From: Anaerolineales bacterium
GTDB lineage: Bacteria > Chloroflexota > Anaerolineae > Anaerolineales > UBA11858
DNA length: 37,126 bases
Direction of reading: 5' to 3'
Assembly: GCA_018335275.1 (NCBI GenBank)
Contig: JAGXKM010000011.1
Location: 1-37,126 of the forward strand
How positions within the stretch are numbered: the stretch's first letter is position 1; each line of letters starts with the position of its first letter. Under the pieces are notes generated by a model, which made no database searches, was not told where the DNA came from, and saw nothing but the letters and a program-made list of their open reading frames with translations. A program made the translations under genes and the position numbers. Shown piece by piece: positions 16,043-24,212 of this stretch.

Positions 16043-16059
16043 TGTATATCTGGTATACA
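16043..16059. promoter_or_regulatory. Inverted repeat just before osmC
   Basis: TGTATA (16043-16048) and TATACA (16054-16059) form a perfect 6-base inverted repeat around TCTGG, ending at the ribosome site AGGAGG of osmC. The position and size would suit a dimeric repressor such as a MarR/OhrR-type protein. No regulator gene of that type is in the window. Confidence 0.35.
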
Positions 16060-16069
16060 GGAGGAAACA

Positions 16070-16513
16070 ATGACCACGATAAAAAGAAAAGCAGGCGCTC
16101 TTTGGGGCGGCAATCTCAAAGTTGGAAACGGGATGATCAGCACGGAAAGCAAAGTTCTTTTCGAAACCCCGTATAGTTTTAGTACCCGTTTTGAGGAAGA
16201 AGACGGCTCAAATCCCGAAGAATTGATCGCGGCAGCCCACGCCGCTTGCTACAGCATGGCGTTTGCCAATGTCATTGATCAAGAAGGGTACGACCCCATC
16301 AGCATTGATACCCAGGCCACTTGCTCCCTCGAAAAGAAAGAGGAAGGTGGATTTGGGATCACAAAAATGGAATTACACATTCGGGGTGAGGTGGATGGGT
16401 TGGATGACGAAGAGACCTTTCTGGAATTGGCAAAAAAAGCTGATCAGGGATGTCCCGTATCCAACCTGTTACGCCAGGGTTTAGAGATTGAACACCAAGT
16501 TGAATTGGTGTAA
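16070..16513 (+). CDS. osmC: Osmotically inducible peroxiredoxin OsmC
   Basis: The 147-residue protein matches OsmC proper: KAGALWGGNLKVGNGMIST and ELIAAAHAACYSMAFA with Cys60, then ADQGCPVSNLLRQG with Cys128. These correspond to the catalytic Cys pair of Escherichia coli OsmC. It reduces organic hydroperoxides using thiol donors in the cytoplasm. AGGAGG lies immediately before the start and overlaps an inverted repeat. The FAD-dependent reductase begins 12 bases after the stop. The shared operon suggests that reductase could feed electrons to redox defence, but no direct partnership is known. Confidence 0.93.
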   Translation: MTTIKRKAGALWGGNLKVGNGMISTESKVLFETPYSFSTRFEEEDGSNPEELIAAAHAACYSMAFANVIDQEGYDPISIDTQATCSLEKKEEGGFGITKMELHIRGEVDGLDDEETFLELAKKADQGCPVSNLLRQGLEIEHQVELV

Positions 16514-16525
16514 AAGGAGGACCGC

Positions 16526-17758
16526 ATGAAAGGTTATACATATCTCATTATTGGAGGAGGCATTGCAGGAGGAAAAGCATGCGAGGGAATCCGTGAAGTG
16601 GATCAAGAAGGCTCGATTGCCTTGATCACCAAAGAGGGTCACCCTCCCTATCAACGCCCTCCCCTCTCCAAGGGTTATCTGAAAGATGAGGTGGATTTGG
16701 ACCACGTCTACCTCCATCCCTCTGAGAAGTATCAAGAATTGAATGTCAATGTAATAAAAGGCAGAGAAGCTGCTGGCCTGTCTCCTAAAGACCATATTGT
16801 CACTCTAGAAGATGGCGAAGAGATTGGCTATGAGAAACTCCTGCTGGCCACCGGAGGGAGCGCGATTCGTCTTCCCATCTGGGGGAATGAATTGGAGAAC
16901 GTCTTTACCTTGCGCAGCATTGAAGATGCACAGAAAATTCAGGAGGCTGCGGGCGCGAATAAACGTGCGCTGGTCATGGGAGGAAGTTTCATTGGCGCTG
17001 AGGTGTCAGCAACCATCTCCCAACTCGGCACGCAGGTGATAGAGATATTCCCGGAATCACGCCTCTTGGAACACGTGGTGCCGGAAGAGATGAGTGAGCA
17101 TTTGGATGATTTGTTCAGCGAACATAATGTCCGCCTGCTCCCGGACACATTGTCAGAAGGTTTAGAGGGGGAAACAAGCGTGCAGCGGGCTATCTTGAAC
17201 AACGGCGAACATCTGGATGTGGATTTCGTGGTCATGGGCGTGGGCATCAAGCTTAATACCGATTTCGCAAAAGATTCCGGCCTGGAAATCCGCCAGGATG
17301 GTTCTATTCCCGTAAATCAAAGGTTGCAAACCAACCAGCCAGATATTTTCGCCGCCGGCGATATCACCGCCTGGCCTGACCCTCATTCAGATCAAAGGTT
17401 ACAAGTAGAACACTGGGATGTCGCCCGCAGACAAGGTCGGATGGCCGGGCGAAACATGGCTGGCAAGGATCAGTCCTATACAGCCCTTCCTTACTTCTTT
17501 TCAGATCTATACGATTTAAGTTTTGAAGTCTGGGGAGATTTGACCTCGTGGAATCAAACTGTAAAAAGAGGGTCGATCAAAAACCGAAGTTTCGCGTACT
17601 TTTACTTTGACGAAGGTCAACTGAAGGGCGTATTAGCGGTAGGTCGTCCGGATGAAGAACGAGAAGCATTTAAAACACTTCCTGAGCTGCAGCCCACCTT
17701 TGCAGATGTCGCAGATAAGCTCCAGGATGAAAGTTTCAAACTGGCGGAAATGGTCTGA
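16526..17758 (+). CDS. FAD-dependent NAD(P)H reductase (ferredoxin/rubredoxin reductase or AIF-like)
   Basis: The 410-residue protein has two dinucleotide-binding folds: FAD at YLIIGGGIAGGKACEGI near the N-terminus and NAD(P) at ALVMGGSFIGAEVSATI (about 148-164). The FAD-pyrophosphate motif DIFAAGDIT follows, then the VEHWDVARRQGRMAGRNM segment typical of ferredoxin/rubredoxin reductases and AIF-like proteins. A C-terminal dimer/reductase domain closes it. It transfers electrons from NAD(P)H to a small redox protein; the partner is unknown and no ferredoxin or rubredoxin gene is beside it. AAGGAGG precedes the start. It is the last gene of the plus-strand block and is followed by a strong palindromic terminator. 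Confidence 0.9.
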   Translation: MKGYTYLIIGGGIAGGKACEGIREVDQEGSIALITKEGHPPYQRPPLSKGYLKDEVDLDHVYLHPSEKYQELNVNVIKGREAAGLSPKDHIVTLEDGEEIGYEKLLLATGGSAIRLPIWGNELENVFTLRSIEDAQKIQEAAGANKRALVMGGSFIGAEVSATISQLGTQVIEIFPESRLLEHVVPEEMSEHLDDLFSEHNVRLLPDTLSEGLEGETSVQRAILNNGEHLDVDFVVMGVGIKLNTDFAKDSGLEIRQDGSIPVNQRLQTNQPDIFAAGDITAWPDPHSDQRLQVEHWDVARRQGRMAGRNMAGKDQSYTALPYFFSDLYDLSFEVWGDLTSWNQTVKRGSIKNRSFAYFYFDEGQLKGVLAVGRPDEEREAFKTLPELQPTFADVADKLQDESFKLAEMV

Positions 17759-17792
17759 AAACAGAGCACAAAAACCAGGCATATCATACAAT

Positions 17793-17822
17793 CAAAAGGT
17801 CAACCAGCTGGTTGACCTTTTG
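17793..17822. terminator. Bidirectional terminator, perfect 30-base palindrome
   Basis: CAAAAGGTCAACCAG (17793-17807) is directly followed by its exact reverse complement. On either strand this gives a GGTCAACC stem with A and U flanks (AAAAGG...CCTTTT). It lies between the convergent stops at 17758 and 17915 and probably ends both transcripts. Confidence 0.85.
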
Positions 17823-17914
17823 TACTTCCAATCGTCCTGTAGTGGGATGAACTGTATTTTTATTATATTTTGACTACTCCAAAAAATATACTCAACACTT
17901 TTATGAACACGCCC

Positions 17915-18604
17915 TCATCCTCGCTTTGCGTTTCCCCTTGCTTTCTCTTTGTTTTCAGTTATTAAAGCCAAGTAAGCCGCGGCTTCCTCCCGGTTATCAA
18001 CATCTAATTTTTGAAGTATGCTGTGGACATGATTTTTCACTGTGCCCAATTCAATATGTAATTCTTTGGCGATTTCCCTATTAGTCAGTCCATCTCCGAT
18101 ATGCTCCAAGACTTCCCTTTCCCTCGGGGTGAGATCAATGGGATCCTTAATGACTTCTTCGACTTCTGAAAATAATTCGGACAAGGTCGCCAGGCGGTCC
18201 ATAATAGCATCTGCGACTTTAGGAGAAACAACGGCTTTGTCTTCTGCGGTGATATGAATGCGCTCGATTAATTCTTCCACTGAATGATCTTTTAAAACGT
18301 AACCATCCGCTCCCGCTTCGATGAACCTTAATATCTGAGTTTTAGATTCAGTCATCCCTAAAACGATGATCTTCTTTTGATCGTCCGAAGCGGATAATGT
18401 TCGCACCAATTCCATGGCTCCATTATCAGGCAAACTGGCGCTGACCAGCAGCATATGATAATTTTCTTGGGCGGAAAGCACATCCGCTTGATCAGTGGCC
18501 GTTCTGACCACCTCAATAGTTGGATCATCCTCCAGTAAGGATACCAACATATTCAAGACGAGCTGGGTTTCACTGGCGACAATGACCTTAATAATCTCTG
18601 CCAT
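17915..18604 (-). CDS. LuxR/NarL-type regulator with degenerate receiver
   Basis: The 229-residue protein has a receiver-like domain (about 5-125) and a C-terminal LuxR-type helix-turn-helix (158-202: [20 protein letters not shown] and onward to [15 protein letters not shown]). The receiver lacks the phosphorylation site: the acidic pair is Ser11-Glu12 and the acceptor strand reads [10 protein letters not shown], with Ser55 where Asp is expected. The Lys in [12 protein letters not shown] is kept. It probably binds DNA in response to something other than phosphorylation. No kinase is nearby. GAGGT lies 5 bases before the start. It diverges from ilvE at 18770 and may control it; that is inference from position only. 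Confidence 0.88.
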   Translation of the reverse strand: MAEIIKVIVASETQLVLNMLVSLLEDDPTIEVVRTATDQADVLSAQENYHMLLVSASLPDNGAMELVRTLSASDDQKKIIVLGMTESKTQILRFIEAGADGYVLKDHSVEELIERIHITAEDKAVVSPKVADAIMDRLATLSELFSEVEEVIKDPIDLTPREREVLEHIGDGLTNREIAKELHIELGTVKNHVHSILQKLDVDNREEAAAYLALITENKEKARGNAKRG

Positions 18605-18718
18605 TCATACCTCAAAACATTTTTTGTGGGTCTTCTCCATTCTACCACTCATCTCAGAATTTTTCATTTTTTCCTTAACAAAAAATTTGTTTACCATGTC
18701 TGGGATGCTCAAAACAAG

Positions 18719-18724
18719 TATAAT
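18719..18724 (+). promoter_or_regulatory. Consensus -10 hexamer upstream of ilvE
   Basis: TATAAT lies 46 bases before the ilvE start in the 165-base divergent spacer. No convincing -35 hexamer is found at 16-18 bases, so it may need an activator. Confidence 0.3.
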
Positions 18725-18769
18725 TGGCTCTATACTCGCCTATCCCGTTCAGGATAAGGAGCCTATTTC

Positions 18770-19681
18770 ATGAAATCGGAATTTCTATGGATGGATGGTG
18801 AATTAGTTCCCTATCAAAAGGCACAAGTCCACGTGCTGACGCCAACCCTCCACTATGGTCTGGGAATATTTGAAGGGATTCGTGCCTATCAAACCCCAAA
18901 CGGGACCGCGGTATTTCGCCTACAGGACCATCTGAAACGCTTCCTGCATTCAGCAAAAATAGCGGGCATCCGTAATTTTCCTTACTCAACAGAAACATTA
19001 ATTACAGCAACCCTGCAAACCATTCACGCAAACCAATTCAGCGCTTGCTACATCAGACCTTATATGTACATGACTGGACCTTTGGGTATAAACCCGGATG
19101 AATGGGAACCTGCGGTCAGCATCGCTGCCTGGGAATGGGGTCCCTATCTGGGAGAAGAAGCGATCCGGAAAGGGATTCACCTCATGGTCTCTTCCTTTAC
19201 TCGCCATCATATCAATGTGATGATGACCAAAGCAAAAGTGTCGGGAAATTATGTTAATTCCGCTTATGCGAAATCACTCGCTGTGAGATCCGGATTTGAC
19301 GAAGCTGTCCTATTAGACCCGGATGGATATGTGGCGGAATGCAGTGGAGAAAACATTTTTATGGTAAAGGATGGAACTTTGTACACCCCACCATTGGGAA
19401 CTGTTCTGGATGGCATCACCAGAGACTGTATCATCAAATTATCACACGACCTGGATCTGCCGCTGAAAGAGGAGTCAATTTCCCGCGACCAGTTATATAT
19501 TAGTGATGAAGTTTTTATTTGCGGCACCGCGGCGGAAGTGGTCCCCGTTCGTGAAATCGATCATCGAATCATTGGGGATGGAAAACGCGGGCCCATTACC
19601 AAGAAAATCCAAAACGCATACCATGCAGCTGCCAAAGGAAACCACTCTCGATCCGATCAATGGCTCACGTATCTTGATTAA
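18770..19681 (+). CDS. ilvE: Branched-chain amino acid aminotransferase
   Basis: The 303-residue protein is a class IV (fold type IV) PLP aminotransferase. It has LTPTLHYGLGIFEGIRAYQT near the N-terminus and the PLP Lys in KAKVSGNYVNS (Lys156). It also has EAVLLDPDGYVAECSGENIF and the C-terminal DEVFICGTAAEVVPV. It transfers amino groups between glutamate and the keto acids of leucine, isoleucine and valine. Length and motifs agree with IlvE. A D-amino-acid aminotransferase or ADC lyase is less likely given the EGIRAY and GTAAEV motifs. AAGGAG lies 9 bases before the ATG. It is a single gene, ended by the terminator at 19701-19733. Confidence 0.93.
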   Translation: MKSEFLWMDGELVPYQKAQVHVLTPTLHYGLGIFEGIRAYQTPNGTAVFRLQDHLKRFLHSAKIAGIRNFPYSTETLITATLQTIHANQFSACYIRPYMYMTGPLGINPDEWEPAVSIAAWEWGPYLGEEAIRKGIHLMVSSFTRHHINVMMTKAKVSGNYVNSAYAKSLAVRSGFDEAVLLDPDGYVAECSGENIFMVKDGTLYTPPLGTVLDGITRDCIIKLSHDLDLPLKEESISRDQLYISDEVFICGTAAEVVPVREIDHRIIGDGKRGPITKKIQNAYHAAAKGNHSRSDQWLTYLD

Positions 19682-19700
19682 TTTCCTTCGAAAAATCAAA

Positions 19701-19733
19701 AAACCCAAAGGTGTAAAAATAACCTTTGGGTTT
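19701..19733. terminator. Bidirectional terminator between ilvE and the reductase gene
   Basis: AAACCCAAAGGT (19701-19712) pairs perfectly with ACCTTTGGGTTT (19722-19733) over 12 bases around a 9-base loop. On the minus strand a TTTTTTGATTTTT tract follows, so it is a strong terminator for the reductase gene. It may also end ilvE. Confidence 0.9.
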
Positions 19734-19754
19734 CACTGGTTTGTTATGGGATCC

Positions 19755-20561
19755 TCAGCTCCAAAACTCCTCAATGTGCATAGAACCGGGATTCTTTCTG
19801 GTGTGCCTGTGATAGCCTGACTCGCGCAATATTTCCGTGACATTCTCTACCATTACAGGGTTCCCGCACAAGAAAAAGTGTGTCTGTTCGGGGTCAATAT
19901 GGATCCCGGTTTCCTTTTGAATCACACCATCTTCTAACATATCTTCAATCCACATCTCATACCCGGTCCAGGTTTCATTTGCATCCGTCAATGTGGGTAT
20001 ATAGAAAAAATTAGAAAAGCCCTCATCCAAGAAAGTCAGCTCGCTGGAATATCCTAAGTCCCACTGCTCAGCTGCTCCCTGAACAACAGCCATTTTTTGT
20101 TCCGGACGATTCGTGATGTAAGAGCGGAGGAAGCTTATATATGGAGCAATTCCAGTCCCTGTGGCGATCATCACAATGTCATTCCCTTCCGGTGTATCAG
20201 CTAACTTGAATGTACCCACAATCCGTTTGCTGACATATAAACGATCCCCCACATTTAAATTAAATAAACGGGGTGTCAACTGTCCTGATTTGACCTGGGT
20301 GATATAAAATTCGAACTGCCTTTTCTGATGCTTAGAAGAAGCGATTGAATAGGGGCGCTGGATCAACTTTTTATCTTCGCTCGGTACCGTTTCCTCCGTC
20401 GAATTTGGAGAACGTTCTTCATATCCATATAAGCCAAGGACCGTGTATTGTCCCGCCTCGAAATCACCCCGGGGCTCATCCACATCTACTTTCAATATAA
20501 TCAAATCGGGCGTCATTTCAATCCTGCCTACGACGGTCGCATTGTACTTTGAATCCTCCAT
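19755..20561 (-). CDS. fpr: Ferredoxin--NADP reductase (FNR family)
   Basis: The 268-residue protein has the FNR fold: the FAD-binding RPYSIASSKH motif with an upstream GQYTVLGLYGY, and the NADP-binding VMIATGTGIAPYISFLRS. It also has the FFLCGNPVMVENV segment and an aromatic C-terminus (HIEEFWS) close to the bacterial Fpr type. It exchanges electrons between NADP(H) and ferredoxin or flavodoxin in the cytoplasm. A short insertion with acidic residues (PNSTEETVPSEDKK) lies in the FAD domain. GGGAG precedes the ATG by 6 bases. It is convergent with ilvE, and DegV lies 78 bases upstream on the same strand. Confidence 0.9.
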   Translation of the reverse strand: MEDSKYNATVVGRIEMTPDLIILKVDVDEPRGDFEAGQYTVLGLYGYEERSPNSTEETVPSEDKKLIQRPYSIASSKHQKRQFEFYITQVKSGQLTPRLFNLNVGDRLYVSKRIVGTFKLADTPEGNDIVMIATGTGIAPYISFLRSYITNRPEQKMAVVQGAAEQWDLGYSSELTFLDEGFSNFFYIPTLTDANETWTGYEMWIEDMLEDGVIQKETGIHIDPEQTHFFLCGNPVMVENVTEILRESGYHRHTRKNPGSMHIEEFWS

Positions 20562-20639
20562 TCATGTCTCCCTTTTCATAATTTCTGAGATCGATGCCAT
20601 TATATGCGAAGTGAGAAAAAATGAAAAGGAGAGCTGAAT

Positions 20640-21494
20640 TCATTTCGCCACTACAAAAGTAACACCCACCAGGCCTGATCCTGCATGCACAGATAAACCG
20701 GGCGTGAGTTCATAATAAGGGATTTTTTCCGGACACTTTATTTGATCTCGAATTTGGGTCTCAAACGCTTTCGCATCTTCCAAGGCGTTTACATGCAAGA
20801 GAGACATCTTTTCAATTTGTTTCTTCCCCACCTCATGATCCACTAATTCAATCACCCGCTGCCAGGATTTACCCTTTGTGCGTACCTTCTCCAGCAAATC
20901 AAGTTTTCCATCCTGGATGGAGAGGATGGGTTTTATGCTCAGCAGATTCGCCATTCCTGCTGTCAGATGTCCCACACGACCACTCATAGCCATATACTTC
21001 AAGGTGGAAAGGGCAGCAAAAAGATGAGTTCTACCCCTGACCTCCTCTGCTCCAGCGATGATTTCCCGCGGTTCCTTCCCTTGCCCAGCGAGCTTTGCCG
21101 CTTCTAAAACCATGTATCCCTGTCCCATGCTCAAACTTTTTGTGTCCATAACGGTCACATTTCCATCCTTAATAATTTCTTTTCCAGCCAAGGCTGCTTT
21201 GTATGTGGCACTTACCTCGCCACTGACTGTAAAGCATATGACCTGATCAGCGCCTTCCGCAAATGCCCTCTGGTAGGCCTCCGCGAAATTCCCCGGTGAG
21301 GGCGCTGAGGTAGTGGGCAATTCCCCCTCTCTATCAATACGTGTGAACGTCTGGACATCATCCATTTCCTCGCCTGTTTTAAAAACCTCCTCTCCAAAAT
21401 GAACGGTAATTGGAACCTGAATGATCCCCCAATCATCTGCTACCTGGAATGGAAGGCTGGAATCCGTATCGGTAATAATTCGGATGGCTGACAT
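20640..21494 (-). CDS. DegV family fatty-acid-binding protein
   Basis: The 284-residue protein matches the DegV family: RIITDTDSSLP near the N-terminus, LPTTSAPSPGNFAEAYQRA, ICFTVSGEVSATYKAA and GRVGHLTAGMANLLSIKPIL. In Gram-positive bacteria FakB proteins of this family bind a fatty acid and present it to the FakA kinase. No FakA gene is in the window, so a lipid-binding role is inferred from family only. GAGGT lies 7 bases before the ATG. It diverges from ychF. Confidence 0.92.
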   Translation of the reverse strand: MSAIRIITDTDSSLPFQVADDWGIIQVPITVHFGEEVFKTGEEMDDVQTFTRIDREGELPTTSAPSPGNFAEAYQRAFAEGADQVICFTVSGEVSATYKAALAGKEIIKDGNVTVMDTKSLSMGQGYMVLEAAKLAGQGKEPREIIAGAEEVRGRTHLFAALSTLKYMAMSGRVGHLTAGMANLLSIKPILSIQDGKLDLLEKVRTKGKSWQRVIELVDHEVGKKQIEKMSLLHVNALEDAKAFETQIRDQIKCPEKIPYYELTPGLSVHAGSGLVGVTFVVAK

Positions 21495-21639
21495 AAAATG
21501 ACCTCGCTTGATGGATTAGAATTCGTTCAATTTGTCTTTCAAAATATATAACCCGCCACAGAGATGATTGGTTACGGAGCGCATGAAGCAGGCTGACGAC
21601 TTTTTGATCCTGACATACAACCCAAACCCTTTTTGATTC

Positions 21640-21648
21640 TGGTATGAT
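21640..21648 (+). promoter_or_regulatory. Extended -10 promoter candidate for ychF
   Basis: TGGTATGAT is an extended -10 element (TGn plus a 5-of-6 hexamer), 30 bases before the ychF start. No good -35 is seen. A nearly repeated TTTTTGATYCTG block lies about 30 bases further upstream. Confidence 0.35.
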
Positions 21649-21677
21649 TGATTACAAACTTCAGATAGGAGATGGAA

Positions 21678-22778
21678 ATGCCCCTCAGGATAGGAATTAT
21701 CGGTTTACCGAACGTAGGTAAAAGCACAACGTTCAACGCTTTGACTCAAACCCAGAATGCTGAGGTGGCAAATTATCCCTTTTGCACTATCGAACCCAAT
21801 AAGGCTGTCGTCCCCGTGCCCGATGACCGCTTATCAAAGTTGGCTTCCATGGTGAGTGTGGATCAAGTGATTCCGACCACGATCGAGTTTATGGACATCG
21901 CTGGACTCGTCGAGGGGGCCAGCAAAGGGGAAGGTTTAGGTAATCAATTTTTAGGACAAATTCGGAACACGGATGCCCTGCTCCATATCGTGCGCTGCTT
22001 TGAGGATCCAAATGTCGTCCACGTCAGCGGAAATATCCAACCCAACCTGGATATTGAAGTCATTCAGTTAGAGCTGGTATTATCCGACCTTGAACAACTA
22101 GAGCGAAAAGTTGAAAAGCTTGAACGGGAATCCAAAGGAGATAAAAAATTATTACCACAGCTTGAAATAGCACGTAAAATGAAAACACATCTGCAGGACG
22201 GTTCCCCCCTATCCACCTTTCCCTCTCAATCTGATCCTGATTTCCAATATTTGAATAAAGAATTACGATTCTTAACCAGTAAACCTGTCATCTTTGTCGC
22301 TAATGTCCAAGAAGACGACCTGGATCATGATTCTCCTTGTGTGCAAAAAGTCAAAGATACCGCTCGGAAACAGGATGCGGCAGCTGTTAAACTGTGCGCT
22401 GTTTTAGAAGAGGAAATGATTGGTCTTCAACAAGAAGAAAAAGAAGATTTCCTTACCCTCATGGGTATTGATGAAAGCGGTTTAAATAGAGTGATCCGCA
22501 CAAGTTATCAAATCTTGGATTTAATAAGTTTCTTCACATTTAACAAATCTGAAACGCGGGCCTGGACTGTCCGGGAGGGGACGACTGCGCTAGAAGCGGC
22601 TGGTGTCATACATACTGATTTTCAAAAAGGATTTATTAAAGCTGAAGTGATTCCATTTTCTGTTTTCAAAAAATATGGCTCAAAATCAGCTGCTAAAAAT
22701 GCAGGGAAAGTGCGTATAGAAGGGAAAGAGTACATCATTCAAGATGGGGATATCATCTACTTCCGCTTCAACATTTGA
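21678..22778 (+). CDS. ychF: YchF/OLA1-type P-loop ATPase
   Basis: The start at ATG 21678 is chosen because AGGAG lies 6 bases upstream; an ATG at 21672 abuts the ribosome site and is too close. The 366-residue protein has the P-loop GLPNVGKST near residue 8 and a switch region DIAGLVEGASKGEGLGNQFL. The family's altered specificity motif (VANVQEDD in place of NKxD) goes with ATP preference. A helical coiled-coil insertion follows, and the C-terminal TGS domain ends EYIIQDGDIIYFRFNI. YchF/OLA1 binds ribosomes and responds to oxidative stress. The gene is convergent with the small minus-strand gene ending at 22806. Confidence 0.95.
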   Translation: MPLRIGIIGLPNVGKSTTFNALTQTQNAEVANYPFCTIEPNKAVVPVPDDRLSKLASMVSVDQVIPTTIEFMDIAGLVEGASKGEGLGNQFLGQIRNTDALLHIVRCFEDPNVVHVSGNIQPNLDIEVIQLELVLSDLEQLERKVEKLERESKGDKKLLPQLEIARKMKTHLQDGSPLSTFPSQSDPDFQYLNKELRFLTSKPVIFVANVQEDDLDHDSPCVQKVKDTARKQDAAAVKLCAVLEEEMIGLQQEEKEDFLTLMGIDESGLNRVIRTSYQILDLISFFTFNKSETRAWTVREGTTALEAAGVIHTDFQKGFIKAEVIPFSVFKKYGSKSAAKNAGKVRIEGKEYIIQDGDIIYFRFNI

Positions 22779-22805
22779 CCTTAATTGCATTCCCTGGCTC
22801 CCGAC

Positions 22806-23036
22806 TTATCTGCCACCATCATTTTCATGATAGTCCAGAAATAAATTCCTTCTATAAACGATCTTCGCTTTCCCATTTCCCATCACCACAATTTGTCCTG
22901 CTGAAGGAGCATAAGCCAAAAAAATGACTTCTTTCCATTCGCCATCGCTTTCCTTAATTCCCCGCTCCAAAAGGAGATAGTTTTTACCGCGATGAAACGT
23001 ACTCGGTCGTTGAATTTTCATTTTCTTCACCATCAT
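22806..23036 (-). CDS. Small uncharacterised protein
   Basis: The 76-residue product has no recognised family. A basic N-terminus (MMVKKMKIQRPSTFHRGK) is followed by strand-like segments (YLLLERG, WKEVIFLAYAP, GQIVVMGNGKAKIVYRR). This suggests a small beta-rich, possibly OB- or SH3-like fold; that is inference. There is no membrane segment or signal peptide. The ribosome site is weak: AGGGA before the first ATG, or GGTGA before the ATG at 23021 (MKIQRPSTF). It is convergent with ychF (27 bases apart) and downstream of the roadblock cluster by 163 bases. The 163-base stretch shows no other feature. Confidence 0.6.
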   Translation of the reverse strand: MMVKKMKIQRPSTFHRGKNYLLLERGIKESDGEWKEVIFLAYAPSAGQIVVMGNGKAKIVYRRNLFLDYHENDGGR

Positions 23037-23199
23037 AAATCCCTATACCAGAGCTCTTCGCCTAGGATTTCTCAGCTTAAACCAGAACATTTGTTCTATT
23101 ATAGCCCGAATGGTATATCTGATGGGGTGGATATTTAGGGTAGACTTTGGGGTTATACCGCGGAAAAGGACTTATCCCCCTCTGTGCAGAACCTGCCTT

Positions 23200-23592
23200 C
23201 TACTCCAGAAAAGATTGGATGCGTTTCATGGCCCGGTTCATCACCCGCCGATAATATATGTCCGGGGGAACCAAAGCCGCAAGAAGCAGTCTATCATCCG
23301 CAGATTTAATTCTGCGGCAAACGAATTTGTAGCGATCCTGGTCACGAATGGTGATCTCACTCAATCCATTCATCTCCAGTTGGTAAAGGACATCATGACT
23401 CGCATTCTGCAGCAAGGCTACCAATGCGCTCAGCGAATTATCTAATGTATGATCCCGAGCTGCAGCGATCGGCAGCCCCTCCTCTGTGGCCAAAACAGAG
23501 CGAATAAATCCCCCTTGTTCATTCATGTCCTCCAGTATTTCAATAAAAGATGAGGCTGAATCGGGATCATTTCCTGGTTTGTTATGTGTCAT
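23200..23592 (-). CDS. Roadblock/LC7 domain protein, last gene of the MglA cluster
   Basis: The start at ATG 23592 has AGGA 5 bases upstream; in-frame ATG 23613 and TTG 23616 are alternatives. The product is about 130 residues with a single roadblock/LC7 fold: FIEILEDMNEQGGFIRSVLA, the strand EEGLPIAAARD, a long central helix (NSLSALVALLQNASHDVLYQ) and the closing strands LSEITIRDQDRYKFVC and LLLAALVPPDIYYRR. Roadblock proteins dimerise and act as activators or platforms for small GTPases; MglB is the GAP of MglA. It directly follows the MglA-like gene (26-base gap), so it is the likeliest partner of that GTPase. Which roadblock in the cluster has GAP activity is unknown. Confidence 0.85.
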   Translation of the reverse strand: MTHNKPGNDPDSASSFIEILEDMNEQGGFIRSVLATEEGLPIAAARDHTLDNSLSALVALLQNASHDVLYQLEMNGLSEITIRDQDRYKFVCRRIKSADDRLLLAALVPPDIYYRRVMNRAMKRIQSFLE

Positions 23593-23618
23593 TTTTTCCT
23601 GATTCTCTCTCATCAAAC

Positions 23619-24203
23619 TTACAACCTGTGTTCCGTTTTGTTAACCACGCGGTTGATAATCGTTTTCAAACCATCCAAAACGCCTTCCCCTTGTATTGCT
23701 ATGGTCTCAAAGGTCGGTACGCCATTCATTTTCAAGCGGTTTTTGAGTACTGTCACCGGAACGATATTTTCTAAATCCCTTTTGTTGCACTGCAAGACAA
23801 GAGGCATTTGCTCGGGATTAAACCCCAGATCCCCCAAATCCCTTCGCATATCGCGTACAGCTAGGATATTATCCCGCAAACGTCCCTGCTGGGAATCCGC
23901 CACAAACACCACGCCATCCGCACCTTTTAGGACCAGTTTTCGGGTTTGTTTGTAATACACCTGGCCGGGTACCGTATAAATGTTGAAGCGTGGTTTCAAA
24001 CCAGAAATCATCCCCAATTCAATCTGCATGTAATCGAAATAAAGGGTTCTATCCTCCCGCGTTTTCAGGGAAACCAGATCTCCTCGCCGATCCGGGTGCG
24101 TCTTGCTGTGAACATATTGAAGGGTGGTCGTTTTTCCGCTCAGGGAGGGACCATAATACACAATCTTAAGGTTGATCTCCCGTAATTTCCAGTTTATGTA
24201 CAT
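23619..24203 (-). CDS. mglA: MglA-like small Ras-family GTPase
   Basis: The 194-residue protein has all GTPase motifs: P-loop GPSLSGKTT (18-26), G3 TVPGQVYYKQTRKL (77-90) with Thr in place of the Ras Asp as in Myxococcus MglA, and the specificity motif NKRD (140-143). GADGVVFVADSQ follows the usual MglA pattern. MglA switches between GTP and GDP states to set cell polarity or control membrane-linked machinery, with a roadblock protein (MglB) as GAP. No membrane anchor or lipid-modification Cys is visible. There is no clear ribosome site; the start lies 9 bases after the upstream stop, so translation is probably coupled. Roadblock genes flank it on both sides. Confidence 0.93.
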   Translation of the reverse strand: MYINWKLREINLKIVYYGPSLSGKTTTLQYVHSKTHPDRRGDLVSLKTREDRTLYFDYMQIELGMISGLKPRFNIYTVPGQVYYKQTRKLVLKGADGVVFVADSQQGRLRDNILAVRDMRRDLGDLGFNPEQMPLVLQCNKRDLENIVPVTVLKNRLKMNGVPTFETIAIQGEGVLDGLKTIINRVVNKTEHRL

Positions 24204-24212
24204 GCCAATAAA

